64,000 nucleotides of DNA, taken from contig NZ_JBLEOY010000002.1 in assembly GCF_048541835.1 (NCBI RefSeq), positions 310,001 to 374,000 on the forward strand, written 5' to 3'. The DNA is from QIJE01 sp048541835 (lineage in GTDB: Bacteria > SZUA-79 > Acidulodesulfobacterales > Acidulodesulfobacteraceae). Shown piece after piece: positions 33,842 to 42,897 of this stretch. Within the stretch, counting starts at the first letter, position 1. Each line of letters starts with the position of its first letter. A model generated the notes under the pieces. That model was not told the origin of the DNA. It was given only the letters and a program-made list of their open reading frames with translations, and searched no databases. The translations under genes and the position numbers were made by a program.

Positions 33842-35011
33842 TTATAAGGGATTGGCTCTTAATTTTAATACGCCCTTTTTAATGGCACTTACGGCGTATT
33901 CTATGTCGTTTCGGGTCGTAAATCTCCCTATGCTGAATCTTATAGCCGATTCTATTCTTTTAATGTCGTAACCGTGAGCCCTTAGGACGTGGGACGGCGA
34001 AATTACTCCCGCATTACAGGCAGAACCGGCGGAGGCGCTGACTCCGTAAAGGTCAAGATTAAACAGCAGTGTCTCCGATTTGACGCCGTCAAAAGATACG
34101 TTTATGGTATTTTTTAATCTGTTTACCGGATGCCCGTTGAGCTTAATGCCTTCTATGCTGTAAAAAAGTTTATCTAAGAATAGGCTTCCGAGAGTATTTA
34201 TTTTTTTTAATTCTTCATTCATGCCGGTTTTAAGGACGTCTAATCCTTTCGCTATTGAAACAATGCCCGCCGTGTTTTCAGTCCCTGCCCTCAAACCCCG
34301 TTCTTGATGTCCGCCGTGTATTATAGGATTTATTTTTACTCCTTTTTTAATATACAAAACTCCGCATCCCTTTAATGCATAAAATTTATGTCCGGAAAAA
34401 CTGCACAAATCCAGCGGTATGTCCTTAATGCTGAAACTATTTTTTCCTATAACCTGCACTATATCACTATGAAACAATACCTCTTCCCTTATATTTTTTA
34501 CCTCTTCTAATATTTGTTTTATTGGAAATATCGTTCCGGTTTCGTTATTTGCTCCCATTATAGAGACAAGAACGGTATTTTCTTTTATAGAAGACAGGAG
34601 GTCGTCTAAAAGCAATTCTCCAAATTCGTTGACGCCTATATAGGTAGTTTCGACCCCTTGTTGCTCTAAAAATCTAAACGTATTAAGGACGGCAGGGTGT
34701 TCAACTTGGGATGTTATAATGTGGGGTATTTTTTTTTCTCCGTTTTCCATGTACGCAAAAACGGAACCGGACACGGCAAGATTAATGGATTCCGAACCGG
34801 ATGCGGTAAAAATTATCTCCCCGGAATTGTCGGCATCAAGAAACGACTTAACGAACTCTCTGGAGTCCTCTATCAGGATCCTTGCCGCTCTTCCCTCTTC
34901 ATAAACGGAAGAAGGGTTCCCCGGATAGTTTTTTAAAGTATTTATCACCTCTTCTAAGACCGAAGGGTCTAAGGGAGTAGTAGCGTTATAATCTAAATAA
35001 ATTCTGGGCAT
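33842..35011 (-). CDS. iscS: Cysteine desulfurase (NifS/IscS family)
   Basis: This PLP enzyme releases sulfur from cysteine for Fe-S clusters and tRNA thiolation. YLDYNATTPLDP opens the protein; the PLP lysine is in SGHKFYALKG, the HGGHQERGLRAGTEN block is intact, and the catalytic Cys is in SACNAG. At 389 residues it has the short active-site loop of group I NifS/IscS. No iscU follows; the downstream mnmA suggests a role in tRNA thiolation, while the upstream Rrf2 gene suggests Fe-S supply as well. Confidence 0.95.
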   Translation of the reverse strand: MPRIYLDYNATTPLDPSVLEEVINTLKNYPGNPSSVYEEGRAARILIEDSREFVKSFLDADNSGEIIFTASGSESINLAVSGSVFAYMENGEKKIPHIITSQVEHPAVLNTFRFLEQQGVETTYIGVNEFGELLLDDLLSSIKENTVLVSIMGANNETGTIFPIKQILEEVKNIREEVLFHSDIVQVIGKNSFSIKDIPLDLCSFSGHKFYALKGCGVLYIKKGVKINPIIHGGHQERGLRAGTENTAGIVSIAKGLDVLKTGMNEELKKINTLGSLFLDKLFYSIEGIKLNGHPVNRLKNTINVSFDGVKSETLLFNLDLYGVSASAGSACNAGVISPSHVLRAHGYDIKRIESAIRFSIGRFTTRNDIEYAVSAIKKGVLKLRANPL

Positions 35012-35050
35012 ATGGTAAGTTAACGTTAATGTTTTTAATCCAATAGATAG

Positions 35051-35539
35051 TCAGCAATTCTTTGTTTCCGTGCTGTTTTCTGCGGATTTTTCAGATAATT
35101 TATGCATCGTTTTTTGTTTATACCTATATTCGCTTATTACATCTTCTATCGTAATGGAGTTAAGAAATTCTATTATTTTGCCCGATATAGAATTCCACAT
35201 ATCAAAGGCAAGACATATAGATTTTCTGTCACATTCCTTTTTACTCTCGGTTTTACTTGTGCAACTCATGATATCAATAGACTCTACCGAAGATATTATA
35301 TCGCCTATTAAAATATCGGACGGTTTTTTATTAAGCAGATATCCGCCATTAGGTCCCCTCAGGCTTCTGACTATCCCGGCTTTTTTTAAGATAAAGAATA
35401 TCTGTTCGAGATAATGTATAGAGATAGATTCTCTTGTCGATATATCCTTTAAGCTCACGGGCAGCATGTTGTCTTTTGAATAATACGACAAATCTATTAT
35501 AGCCCTGACCGCATATTGTCCTTTAGATGAAAGTTTCAT
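35051..35539 (-). CDS. Rrf2-family transcriptional regulator (IscR/CymR-like)
   Basis: An N-terminal winged helix (KLSSKGQYAVRAIIDL at the start and RGPNGGYLLNK at the wing) is typical of Rrf2 proteins. Three cysteines, C93, C103 and C109, could bind an Fe-S cluster; their spacing is Cx9Cx5C rather than IscR's Cx5Cx5C. Located between cysE and iscS, it probably senses Fe-S status or cysteine supply and represses this operon through the palindromes at 36252-36311. Confidence 0.88.
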   Translation of the reverse strand: MKLSSKGQYAVRAIIDLSYYSKDNMLPVSLKDISTRESISIHYLEQIFFILKKAGIVRSLRGPNGGYLLNKKPSDILIGDIISSVESIDIMSCTSKTESKKECDRKSICLAFDMWNSISGKIIEFLNSITIEDVISEYRYKQKTMHKLSEKSAENSTETKNC

Positions 35540-35559
35540 TCGTTACCTTATATATTAAT

Positions 35560-36210
35560 TTAATTATTGTGATTTTCTATATCTTTAATCCTTGCTTCAA
35601 GTTCCGATATTTTGGTTTTTAAAAGCAATATTTCGTAAAAAGCGGGGTCAAACAGCCTGTCATGCTCAAGATCGACATTATCATGGACCTCCGATTCATC
35701 TCTTTTTGTAGATTTTGCAGGTATCCCTACAACCGTAGAATGAGGCGAAACTGCATTTACGACGACAGAGTTTGCCCCTATCTTAGAATCATTTCCGATA
35801 GTTAGGGGTCCCAATATCTTTGCGCCGGTTCCTATTATAACCCTATCCCCTATTGTGGGATGCCTTTTTTCTTTTTTCCAGCTTGTTCCTCCAAGGGTTA
35901 CGCCATGATAAATTGTAACATCGTCTCCTATCTCAGATGTCTCCCCTATAACTACGCCCATTCCGTGGTCTATAAAAAATCTCTTGCCTATCTTTGCTCC
36001 CGGGTGAATCTCTATGCCTGTTATAAACCTAGAAAACTGAGATATGAGCCTCGCTAAAAGCCTTAGTTTATGCTCCCATAGAAAATGCGAGATTTTGTGA
36101 GAATATACCGCCTGAAGGCCGGGGTAACATAGCAATACCTCTAAAGCATTCCTTGCCGCAGGGTCTCTTTCGTAAACGATATTTATATTTTCTCTTAAAG
36201 TCTTTAGCAT
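35560..36210 (-). CDS. cysE: Serine O-acetyltransferase
   Basis: CysE makes O-acetylserine, the cysteine precursor. The left-handed beta-helix hexapeptide repeats run from IHPGAKIGKRFFIDHG through IGANSVVV, and the acetyl-CoA site includes the DHGMGVVIGETSEIG block and GGTSWKKEKRHPTIG. At 216 residues it is the short form. It is the first gene of the minus-strand cysE-rrf2-iscS-mnmA-rnc-der run. A coiled-coil-like tail (ISELEARIKDIE) ends the protein. Confidence 0.95.
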   Translation of the reverse strand: MLKTLRENINIVYERDPAARNALEVLLCYPGLQAVYSHKISHFLWEHKLRLLARLISQFSRFITGIEIHPGAKIGKRFFIDHGMGVVIGETSEIGDDVTIYHGVTLGGTSWKKEKRHPTIGDRVIIGTGAKILGPLTIGNDSKIGANSVVVNAVSPHSTVVGIPAKSTKRDESEVHDNVDLEHDRLFDPAFYEILLLKTKISELEARIKDIENHNN

Positions 36211-36229
36211 CTTATAGTTCTCTATATAT

Positions 36230-36313
36230 ATTATATTAATTAATATAACAGAAATGCAAATAATTTAAAAGTGCGTAAGCATTATTTGCATTTATACTAT
36301 ATTATAGTATAAT
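36230..36313. promoter_or_regulatory. Divergent promoter/operator region between cysE and the 108-residue gene
   Basis: Leftward promoter: TTGCAT (36259-36254), 18 bases, TATAAT (36235-36230). Rightward promoter: TTGCAT (36286-36291), 16 bases, TATAAT (36308-36313). Both -35 boxes sit in the two arms of a 13-bp inverted repeat (36252-36264 with 36281-36293). A second palindrome, TATACTATA with its complement (36293-36311), covers the rightward spacer and -10. This is the layout of an autoregulated Rrf2-type operator, although the binding protein is inferred. Confidence 0.6.
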
Positions 36314-36365
36314 GATTCAATAACTGCAGGAACGACAAAAAACAATAAGATATAAGGCGGTCGCA

Positions 36366-36692
36366 ATGGAAAAAGAGCCGGTAGAAGTAAAAATCGTTAC
36401 CAAATGTCCTCCGCATGGTAGATGTAAAATGTACTCTTCCGTAGTGTGGCTTATTATTTCCACCTTTAAAAACGTCAAAATTTCGATTATACCGTCTGAT
36501 TTTAGAGGCAAAGACGACCTCGACGGGCCTTGCGTTATAGTAAACGGAGAAGAGATAGAACCATCCAATACCATATATGTTTCCGGAGAAGATTTTATTA
36601 ATAAGCTTAATGCGGCGGGTGCCATACCATATGATGGAGTGAGTCCCGATGCTTCCGTATTTGACGATATAATTGAAAAATGTTTAGAATAA
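36366..36692 (+). CDS. Small protein with CxxxxxC motif, possible thioredoxin-fold
   Basis: The 108-residue protein has CPPHGRC at residues 14-20 near the end of a first beta strand (VEVKIVTKC), then a helix, then a strand ending in GPCVIVNGEEI followed by a FINKLNAAGA helix. This order resembles small thioredoxin-fold proteins with a cis-Pro-like GPCV turn. It shares a divergent promoter region with the cysE/rrf2/iscS operon, which suggests a redox or sulfur role. Family not recognised. Confidence 0.65.
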   Translation: MEKEPVEVKIVTKCPPHGRCKMYSSVVWLIISTFKNVKISIIPSDFRGKDDLDGPCVIVNGEEIEPSNTIYVSGEDFINKLNAAGAIPYDGVSPDASVFDDIIEKCLE

Positions 36693-36741
36693 CGTAAAGG
36701 TCAAATCCTTTATATCTCCTTTTAAATAAATTGCATAAAAG

Positions 36742-37977
36742 TCATTCGTATCTCAATGCCTCGGCAGGATTCATTCTGGAGGCTTTGTAAGCAGGATAAA
36801 AACCGAAGAATATTCCTACCGCCAAAGAAAATATTAAAGAAATCACAACCGGTTCCGTCGTGACGATGGTCTTGAGCGGCGATAATAAAGATATCATATT
36901 GGAAAGGCCTATTCCGAAGCCTACACCAAGTAATCCGCCGAAAAGACTTAATACCGAAGATTCTATCAGGAACTGTTTCAAGATATCTTTTTTCTTCGCC
37001 CCCACGGTCATTCTTATCCCTATTTCTTTAGTCCTTTCCGTAACCGAAACCAGCATTATATTCATTATTCCTATTCCTCCGACGAGTAAAGATATGGCGG
37101 CTATGCTTCCGAGAAGAATAGTAAACGTATCCGCGCTTGAATTTGCGGTTTTCGCAATTTCAGAAAGATTTCTTACAAAGAAGTCGTTAGGCTTATGTAA
37201 CGGAATATGATGTCTCTGTCTTAGGAGCGCGGTAATTTCCGATTGTGCCCTTATGGTATCTTTGTTGGATATTGCGGATACAGCTATAGCACGCACCCAT
37301 GTCGTCCCTGCAATCTTTTCTAACATCGTGGTAATAGGTATTACCACGATGTCGTCTCGATCCCTGCCGAATGCGTTAAAGCCCTTGGCAGATAAAACGC
37401 CGATTACCGTAAAAGGAATGTTGTGTATGAGTACTATATGCCCTACGGGATCCATAAGTCCGAAAAGTTTAGTCGCTACGGTATCGCCGATGACGGCGAC
37501 GTTTGCGACTGACGTCACTTGCCGCCGATCGAAGAATACCCCCTTTGCGACTGACCAGCTTCTTATCGTCGTAAATGTCGAGTTCGCGCCGTCAATCAAT
37601 GTCGCCCAATTATTGCCTCGCCATATAACCTGCTGGGTTGCGTTAAGCATTCCCGAATCGGTTCTTACGGCAGGGAGTTTTCTAATTGCATATGCATCGT
37701 TCAGGGTTAACGTCGGTAGTATTCCGAATCCGCGATGAATGCCGCCCAAAGAAGATGAACCGGGGAGTACGAAAAGCAAGTTCGAGCCCATAGAATTTAT
37801 TGAGTTTTGTATTGCCTCGGAGGCTCCCTGTCCTATGCTTATGGTTGCGATAACCGAGCTTACGCCTATAATTATTCCAAGTATTGTTAAAAGAGACCTT
37901 ATTTTGTTTCTTAAGAGAGTTTTATAAGCGTATTCCAAGTCTAAAAAAAATGCAAATTTTACCTTTTTTTGCTTCAT
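36742..37977 (-). CDS. MacB-type ABC transporter permease
   Basis: The protein begins with ALRNK/LLRNKIRSLLTILGIIIGVSSVIATISIG, the hallmark first helix of MacB/FtsX permeases, followed by a large extracytoplasmic domain (about residues 55-280) and three further helices near the C-terminus (GGIGIMNIMLVSVTERTKEIG). At 411 residues the ATPase is on a separate gene, unlike E. coli MacB. It is the last gene of the efflux operon, 49 bases after the ATPase. Confidence 0.92.
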   Translation of the reverse strand: MKQKKVKFAFFLDLEYAYKTLLRNKIRSLLTILGIIIGVSSVIATISIGQGASEAIQNSINSMGSNLLFVLPGSSSLGGIHRGFGILPTLTLNDAYAIRKLPAVRTDSGMLNATQQVIWRGNNWATLIDGANSTFTTIRSWSVAKGVFFDRRQVTSVANVAVIGDTVATKLFGLMDPVGHIVLIHNIPFTVIGVLSAKGFNAFGRDRDDIVVIPITTMLEKIAGTTWVRAIAVSAISNKDTIRAQSEITALLRQRHHIPLHKPNDFFVRNLSEIAKTANSSADTFTILLGSIAAISLLVGGIGIMNIMLVSVTERTKEIGIRMTVGAKKKDILKQFLIESSVLSLFGGLLGVGFGIGLSNMISLLSPLKTIVTTEPVVISLIFSLAVGIFFGFYPAYKASRMNPAEALRYE

Positions 37978-38026
37978 AGTCTTTTCTTCGCTCCGGTTAT
38001 AATATTGCCGTCGTCGATACTCATCT

Positions 38027-38707
38027 CTAAGATATAATTGCCCCGTCTCTCATAGTAATAAGCCTTCTTCCGTAATCGGCTATATTTTTATCGTGTGTTA
38101 CTAAAATTATAGTAGAGCCCCTTTCGGCATTTATTTTCAAAAAGAGATTCATCACGTCTGATCCCCTGACGGAGTCAAGATTGCCGGTAGGTTCATCCGC
38201 TATAATCATCGGCGCGTCATTTACTATTGCCCTTGCGATAGCCACTACTTGCTGCTCTCCGCCGGATATCTGGTTTGGGAATTTGTTTCCTTTTTCATAA
38301 AGATTTACGAGTTTTAAAGTTTCCGATGCCATATGTTCGGCTTCTTTGGAATGAAATCCCGAATAATAAAGCGGTAGCATTACGTTTTCAACAAGAGTAA
38401 GCCTTTGGACCAAATTAAATCCCTGAAAAACGAATCCTATTTTTTTGTTTCTGATTTCTGCAAGCTCATCGGATGTTAAATCGGATACGTCCCTATCCTC
38501 TAAAAAATAACTTCCAGAGGTAGGTTTGTCGAGGCAGCCCAATATATTCATAAGAGTAGATTTGCCGGAACCGGATGCCCCCATTATTGAAACAAATTCT
38601 CCGTTATTTATCTTAAGAGATATTCCCCTCAGCGCTTCGTATGGAATATCTCCGATCTTATAAATCATACCTATATCTTCAAGCCTTATAAGCGATGTAT
38701 TTACCAT
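38027..38707 (-). CDS. MacB/LolD-type ABC transporter ATP-binding protein
   Basis: Walker A GASGSGKSTLMNILG, signature ISGGEQQVVAIARA and Walker B MIIADEPTGNLDS identify the ATPase of a mechanotransmission-type ABC exporter. The usual SGGQQQR is slightly altered to SGGEQQV. The 226 residues are normal. It begins at the macA stop with AGGAGG upstream and is followed by the permease gene. Confidence 0.94.
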   Translation of the reverse strand: MVNTSLIRLEDIGMIYKIGDIPYEALRGISLKINNGEFVSIMGASGSGKSTLMNILGCLDKPTSGSYFLEDRDVSDLTSDELAEIRNKKIGFVFQGFNLVQRLTLVENVMLPLYYSGFHSKEAEHMASETLKLVNLYEKGNKFPNQISGGEQQVVAIARAIVNDAPMIIADEPTGNLDSVRGSDVMNLFLKINAERGSTIILVTHDKNIADYGRRLITMRDGAIIS

Positions 38708-39904
38708 TTAAAAGAAGAACCTCCTTCTATGCCTTCCCCCCGTTTGATAGTCTGATTCTACGCCTGTTATCACTTTAGTTCCGGCTTTAATGGCCATGGA
38801 TATAATCCCGGTATAATCGTCATTATTTATGCCGAGCCTGACAATAACCGGTTTCGGTTTTTCATTTTTCAATATCCATATGACGCCTTCTCCAATTTTT
38901 AGTCTTTTGGATAAGTCGTTCAAAACATGTTTATTTTCGTTGGGCGGAATGAACCGTAAGGCGGAATTAGGCACGCCGAGTACCCCTTTTTCTTCCGAAA
39001 CGTAAATTTTTGAAATTGCCGTCATTCCCGGAAGGGCTAATCTCTTTTTGTTTTTAAAATATATCGTGACGTTGTAGCTTACTACTCCCGAAACGGTCGT
39101 GGGATTTATTCTAATATTATGCACATAACCTTGAAATATTTTATCCGGATAAGCATATAAAGTAAAGGATGCCTCGTCGCCTTTCTTTATTTCTCCTATA
39201 TCCGCCTCGTTGGTCGTCGTATCTATCTCCATTTCGGTAAGATCTTTTCCTATCGTAAAAAGATTAGGGGTTTGAAAATTTGAAGCTACGGTTTGACCGA
39301 CAACCACGTTAACGTTTATTATTATACCGTTTACGGGGGAATATATTTTGGTGTATGAAAGATTTATATTATCTATTTTAAGTTGAATATCGGCGGCTTT
39401 AACGGCACCTTCTAAGTACTTAAGCTGAGCTGCGTTCTGAAGATAAATACTGTAAGAATTTTGTTCTGTTGCATGAGATATAAGGTTTTCTTTCCATAAT
39501 TCCTTATCTCTTATATATGTCAGTTTGCCGTAATCCGCAATGGCTCTTTGCTTTGAAACGCTTGCCCTCGCCGATGAGAGATTGGCCTTATCCCGATCAA
39601 TCCTTAAAATAAAAGGCGTCGGGTTTATTTCGGCAAGAAGTTGTCTCTTCTTTACTACTGAGTTGTACCAGACAAAAAGCCTTGAAAACGTTCCCGAAAC
39701 CTGCGCGCCGACGTTTATCGTATTAATCGGATTTGCCGTACCGTCTGCCGTAATGTATTTCCGTATCGTTATGGGTTTCATGGTATAAAATTCGTAAGTC
39801 TGTTTTTTTACTCCGGATTTGATTATAAAATAATAAGAAATAAATATAACGAATAAAATAGCTAATGCTATTAAAACTATCTTTTTATTATTTTTCATTT
39901 TCAT
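38708..39904 (-). CDS. MacA-type periplasmic adaptor (membrane fusion protein)
   Basis: A single N-terminal helix (about residues 8-28) anchors the protein; the lipoyl-like domain (TINVGAQVSGTFSRLFV and the later YSPVNGIIINVNVVVGQTV) flanks a coiled hairpin, followed by beta-barrel and membrane-proximal domains. It bridges the inner-membrane MacB pair to TolC. The start overlaps the tolC stop by four bases. The C-terminus is unusually basic (GGRHRRRFFF). Confidence 0.92.
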   Translation of the reverse strand: MKMKNNKKIVLIALAILFVIFISYYFIIKSGVKKQTYEFYTMKPITIRKYITADGTANPINTINVGAQVSGTFSRLFVWYNSVVKKRQLLAEINPTPFILRIDRDKANLSSARASVSKQRAIADYGKLTYIRDKELWKENLISHATEQNSYSIYLQNAAQLKYLEGAVKAADIQLKIDNINLSYTKIYSPVNGIIINVNVVVGQTVASNFQTPNLFTIGKDLTEMEIDTTTNEADIGEIKKGDEASFTLYAYPDKIFQGYVHNIRINPTTVSGVVSYNVTIYFKNKKRLALPGMTAISKIYVSEEKGVLGVPNSALRFIPPNENKHVLNDLSKRLKIGEGVIWILKNEKPKPVIVRLGINNDDYTGIISMAIKAGTKVITGVESDYQTGGRHRRRFFF

Positions 39905-41331
39905 CCCTTATCTTTTATATTTTTTTGTTTAACGTAGTGTTTCAACATTAATCCTAAATCAGAATAGAGTTTTGCCTTCATGTAATAGTAAGTATATTCG
40001 GAATTTATATAATTCGTTTCCGCCGATGTATAGGCAGCATTTGCGGTTATTAACCGAACCATAGGGGTTATGCCGACTTCATAACCCTTCAGTGCAAGCT
40101 TGTATGCGAGTTTAAACGCCTTTTCGGATGACCTTAACGCCTTTATCCTTGAATATTGGCTTAAAATAGCGTAATAATCGCTGGAAATATTATAAATGAG
40201 ATTATCTCGGGATAGTCGTTCATTCCAGATATTGCCGTTTAACACAGCCTTAGACCTGTCAATTCTATTTTTAGTCAGGAACCCGTTAAAAATAGGTATA
40301 GAAACGGACAGTCCCACTGAATAGTTTCTGTTTAGCGGGAACGAAGAATTCTCCCCCGTATATGATAAATCGACGTTAACGGTCGGAAAATAACCGCTGA
40401 TAGCTTGTCTTACCGAAGCCCTGGATGCTTTTAGGGTATAAATAGCCTGCTTTAGACGCGGATTAAACCTAATTGCCGTTTTTATGAGGTTGGCAAGTTT
40501 ACTTTGGAGAGATTTAAAGTCAAGCGTATTTATGAAATGGTATTTTTTAGACGCGGGAAGCCCTATGGAATTCAAAAGCGCAAGTCTCGCAATTTTTACG
40601 TTAAATATTGAGTTTATGTATGTCGCCTTTGCCTTTTCCATCGTCGCCTTCGCCGTTTTTACATCTAAAAGGTCTCCGGTTCCTACTTTATAAAATGCGG
40701 CAGCGGCTTTATACTGAATTTTATCGTTTTTCAGATTTTCCTTATCGGTTTTCATTAAATTTTTATTTTCAAAATATGTTGCAAAATTAAGTATTACCTT
40801 GTAAAGGTTACTGTTTACCGCGTAATTATATTCGGACTTTGCCGCCTTCATTTGATATTTAGCATTGAGATAGTCGTAGTATCGCGAACCGAAAGAATAA
40901 AGCATGTATGTTGCGTTGATACTTCCGGAATAGCTCCTTATGGAGTAATTTAATCCCGATCGGTAAGATATTTGTCTGTTAGAAATTATGCCGTTGTTGT
41001 TAACATTCATAAAGGAATTTTTTGAAAAATTGGCAACCCCGGAAATTTGAGGATAATATAGGTAAAGCGATTGATTTTTAGCATATACGGATGCCTTATA
41101 AGAGTATTCCGACGTCATTATCCCGGGATATCTCTTGAGAGTAAGTAACAGAGCCTCTCTTAAATCTATCTTTTTACCGGTTTTTAAGCCGACGATACCC
41201 CCGTTCAAGTTAATCGAAGCGGCAAAAGAGGTTTTATCCTGGCTCGGCAATATAATCAATAAAAAGGCAAAAATGAATAGAATAAAAAATAAACTTGTCG
41301 GTAATCTATCTATGGGCTTAGAATTTGGCAT
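39901..41331 (-). CDS. TolC-family outer-membrane efflux protein
   Basis: Two homologous halves with long helices (for example SYRSGLNYSIRSYSGSINA, and VGLSVSIPIFNGFLTKNRI) show the TolC/OEP repeat fold. A signal-like N-terminal helix (residues 11-30) ends before ASINLNGG. At 476 residues it is of normal length. It is the first gene of the tolC-macA-ATPase-permease operon, whose promoter contains a palindromic operator. Confidence 0.9.
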   Translation of the reverse strand: MPNSKPIDRLPTSLFFILFIFAFLLIILPSQDKTSFAASINLNGGIVGLKTGKKIDLREALLLTLKRYPGIMTSEYSYKASVYAKNQSLYLYYPQISGVANFSKNSFMNVNNNGIISNRQISYRSGLNYSIRSYSGSINATYMLYSFGSRYYDYLNAKYQMKAAKSEYNYAVNSNLYKVILNFATYFENKNLMKTDKENLKNDKIQYKAAAAFYKVGTGDLLDVKTAKATMEKAKATYINSIFNVKIARLALLNSIGLPASKKYHFINTLDFKSLQSKLANLIKTAIRFNPRLKQAIYTLKASRASVRQAISGYFPTVNVDLSYTGENSSFPLNRNYSVGLSVSIPIFNGFLTKNRIDRSKAVLNGNIWNERLSRDNLIYNISSDYYAILSQYSRIKALRSSEKAFKLAYKLALKGYEVGITPMVRLITANAAYTSAETNYINSEYTYYYMKAKLYSDLGLMLKHYVKQKNIKDKG

Positions 41332-41374
41332 GTTTATTAATTTTTGCTGGTTTTAGATTAGGTTTTATATTATC

Positions 41375-41403
41375 ATTGTAATGACCTTAAGGTCATTTGT
41401 CAA
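41375..41403 (-). promoter_or_regulatory. Promoter of the efflux operon with embedded palindromic operator
   Basis: On the minus strand, TTGACA (41403-41398), exactly 17 bases, TACAAT (41380-41375). The spacer is almost entirely the perfect 18-base palindrome AATGACCTTAAGGTCATT (41380-41397). A dimeric repressor bound there would block polymerase. The TGACC/GGTCA half-sites resemble TetR-family operators, but no tetR gene is in the window. Confidence 0.8.
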
Positions 41404-41442
41404 CAATCATAAAATATAAATTTAAAAGATCGATTAAATCAA

Positions 41443-42801
41443 ATGTCTTTTAGCTTTAATCTTATAAGTTTGGGATGCCCGAAAAATCAGGTTGATTCCG
41501 AAGAAATGTTTACAGGACTTAAAAACATCGGCATAAAGTTTGTCGATAGTTCAGACGCTTGCGACGTTTGCGTTATCAACACCTGCGGGTTTATAGAAGC
41601 GGCAAGAAAAGAATCCATAGGCGTTATCATGGAGGTAATACAAAAAAAACAAAATGGGAGCCCTAAATACATCGTAGTTACGGGATGCATGGTAAATAGC
41701 AATTTAGCCGTTCTTAAAGATGAATTGCCGGAAGTAGATCTGTTTTTACCTACGTTTGATGAACATAAAATAGTTAAAGAGATCGCCGCCCTTTCCGGCA
41801 AAAAAAATATAAAGAAAAATTCCGGCGATTTAAAAAAATTCGAAAGAGAACACTTTAATCTAGAAAGAACTGCATATATTAAAATTTCAGAGGGTTGCAA
41901 CAGAACCTGTTCTTTTTGCACTATTCCGTCCATTAGGGGGCGCTATAAATCCAGACCTATAGATGAAATTAAGAGAGAAGCCGAATATCTGGCGCAAGCG
42001 GGGGTTAAAGAGCTTATAATAGTATCGCAGGATTCTTCCTGCTACGGTATGGATTTAAATATAAAAAATGGATTATACAAACTTCTGAGAGAGCTTGTAA
42101 GGGTTAAAGATATAAGCTGGATAAGGATACTTTATCTTTATCCTAAGAGCAGTTTATTCACTAATGAACTAATAAGCATTATAAGGGATGAAGAAAAAAT
42201 CTTAAAGTATATTGATATGCCGATCCAACATATAAGCGGAAACGTTCTAAATCTTATGAAAAGAGGGGATACTGAAAGAGACATTGATATGTTAATACAA
42301 AAATTAAGAGACGGCATAGAGAATATCACTCTCAGAACATCCCTTATCGTTGGTTTTCCGGGAGAAACCGATAGTGATTTCGAGAAGCTCCTGGGATTTG
42401 TAAAAAACGTTAAATTTGACAACATGGGGGTATTTAAATATTCCGATGAAAAGGGCACGCTATCCTTCGAATATCCTGCTAAGTTTAATGGCAGAATCAA
42501 GAATGAAAGATATAGGTTATTAATGGAAACACAAAAGGGTCTTTTGCCTGAAATATTATCAAAACACGTTGGCAAGACCTATAATGCCATAATCGACGAG
42601 GTCGGCGATAAAACAATAAAGGCAAGGACATATTTTCAGTCTCCTGATGTCGATGGATGCACATATCTATACACAGTAAATTCAAACGACGGGCTCGAAA
42701 TAAAATTAAAAAAAAGGTTTTTGCCGGTTAAGATAACGAAAATAAAGGGTTATGATTTATTAGGTACCTACGAAGCATTAAAAGTCTTGACTAAAGATTG
42801 A
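41443..42801 (+). CDS. rimO: Ribosomal protein S12 methylthiotransferase RimO
   Basis: RimO adds a methylthio group to Asp of ribosomal protein S12. The N-terminal UPF0004 domain has SLGCPKNQVDSE and VINTCGF with its three cysteines; the radical SAM motif is EGCNRTCSFCTIP, followed by IRGRYKSRP, the RimO-type signature. A TRAM domain closes the 452-residue protein. It is divergent from the efflux operon and immediately upstream of the hdr-flx operon promoter. Confidence 0.95.
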   Translation: MSFSFNLISLGCPKNQVDSEEMFTGLKNIGIKFVDSSDACDVCVINTCGFIEAARKESIGVIMEVIQKKQNGSPKYIVVTGCMVNSNLAVLKDELPEVDLFLPTFDEHKIVKEIAALSGKKNIKKNSGDLKKFEREHFNLERTAYIKISEGCNRTCSFCTIPSIRGRYKSRPIDEIKREAEYLAQAGVKELIIVSQDSSCYGMDLNIKNGLYKLLRELVRVKDISWIRILYLYPKSSLFTNELISIIRDEEKILKYIDMPIQHISGNVLNLMKRGDTERDIDMLIQKLRDGIENITLRTSLIVGFPGETDSDFEKLLGFVKNVKFDNMGVFKYSDEKGTLSFEYPAKFNGRIKNERYRLLMETQKGLLPEILSKHVGKTYNAIIDEVGDKTIKARTYFQSPDVDGCTYLYTVNSNDGLEIKLKKRFLPVKITKIKGYDLLGTYEALKVLTKD

Positions 42802-42815
42802 AAATAAACTAAAAT
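42787..42815 (+). promoter_or_regulatory. Promoter of the hdr-flx operon
   Basis: TTGACT (42787-42792), 17 bases, TAAAAT (42810-42815), starting within the end of rimO. The leader to hdrC is about 76 bases. Confidence 0.6.
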
Positions 42816-42897
42816 GACAAAAGTTACCTTTTTAATAACCGTTTTAAAAAATATTAATGCCAAGGTATAACCAAATAAAAATTATCGGTACAAGAGA

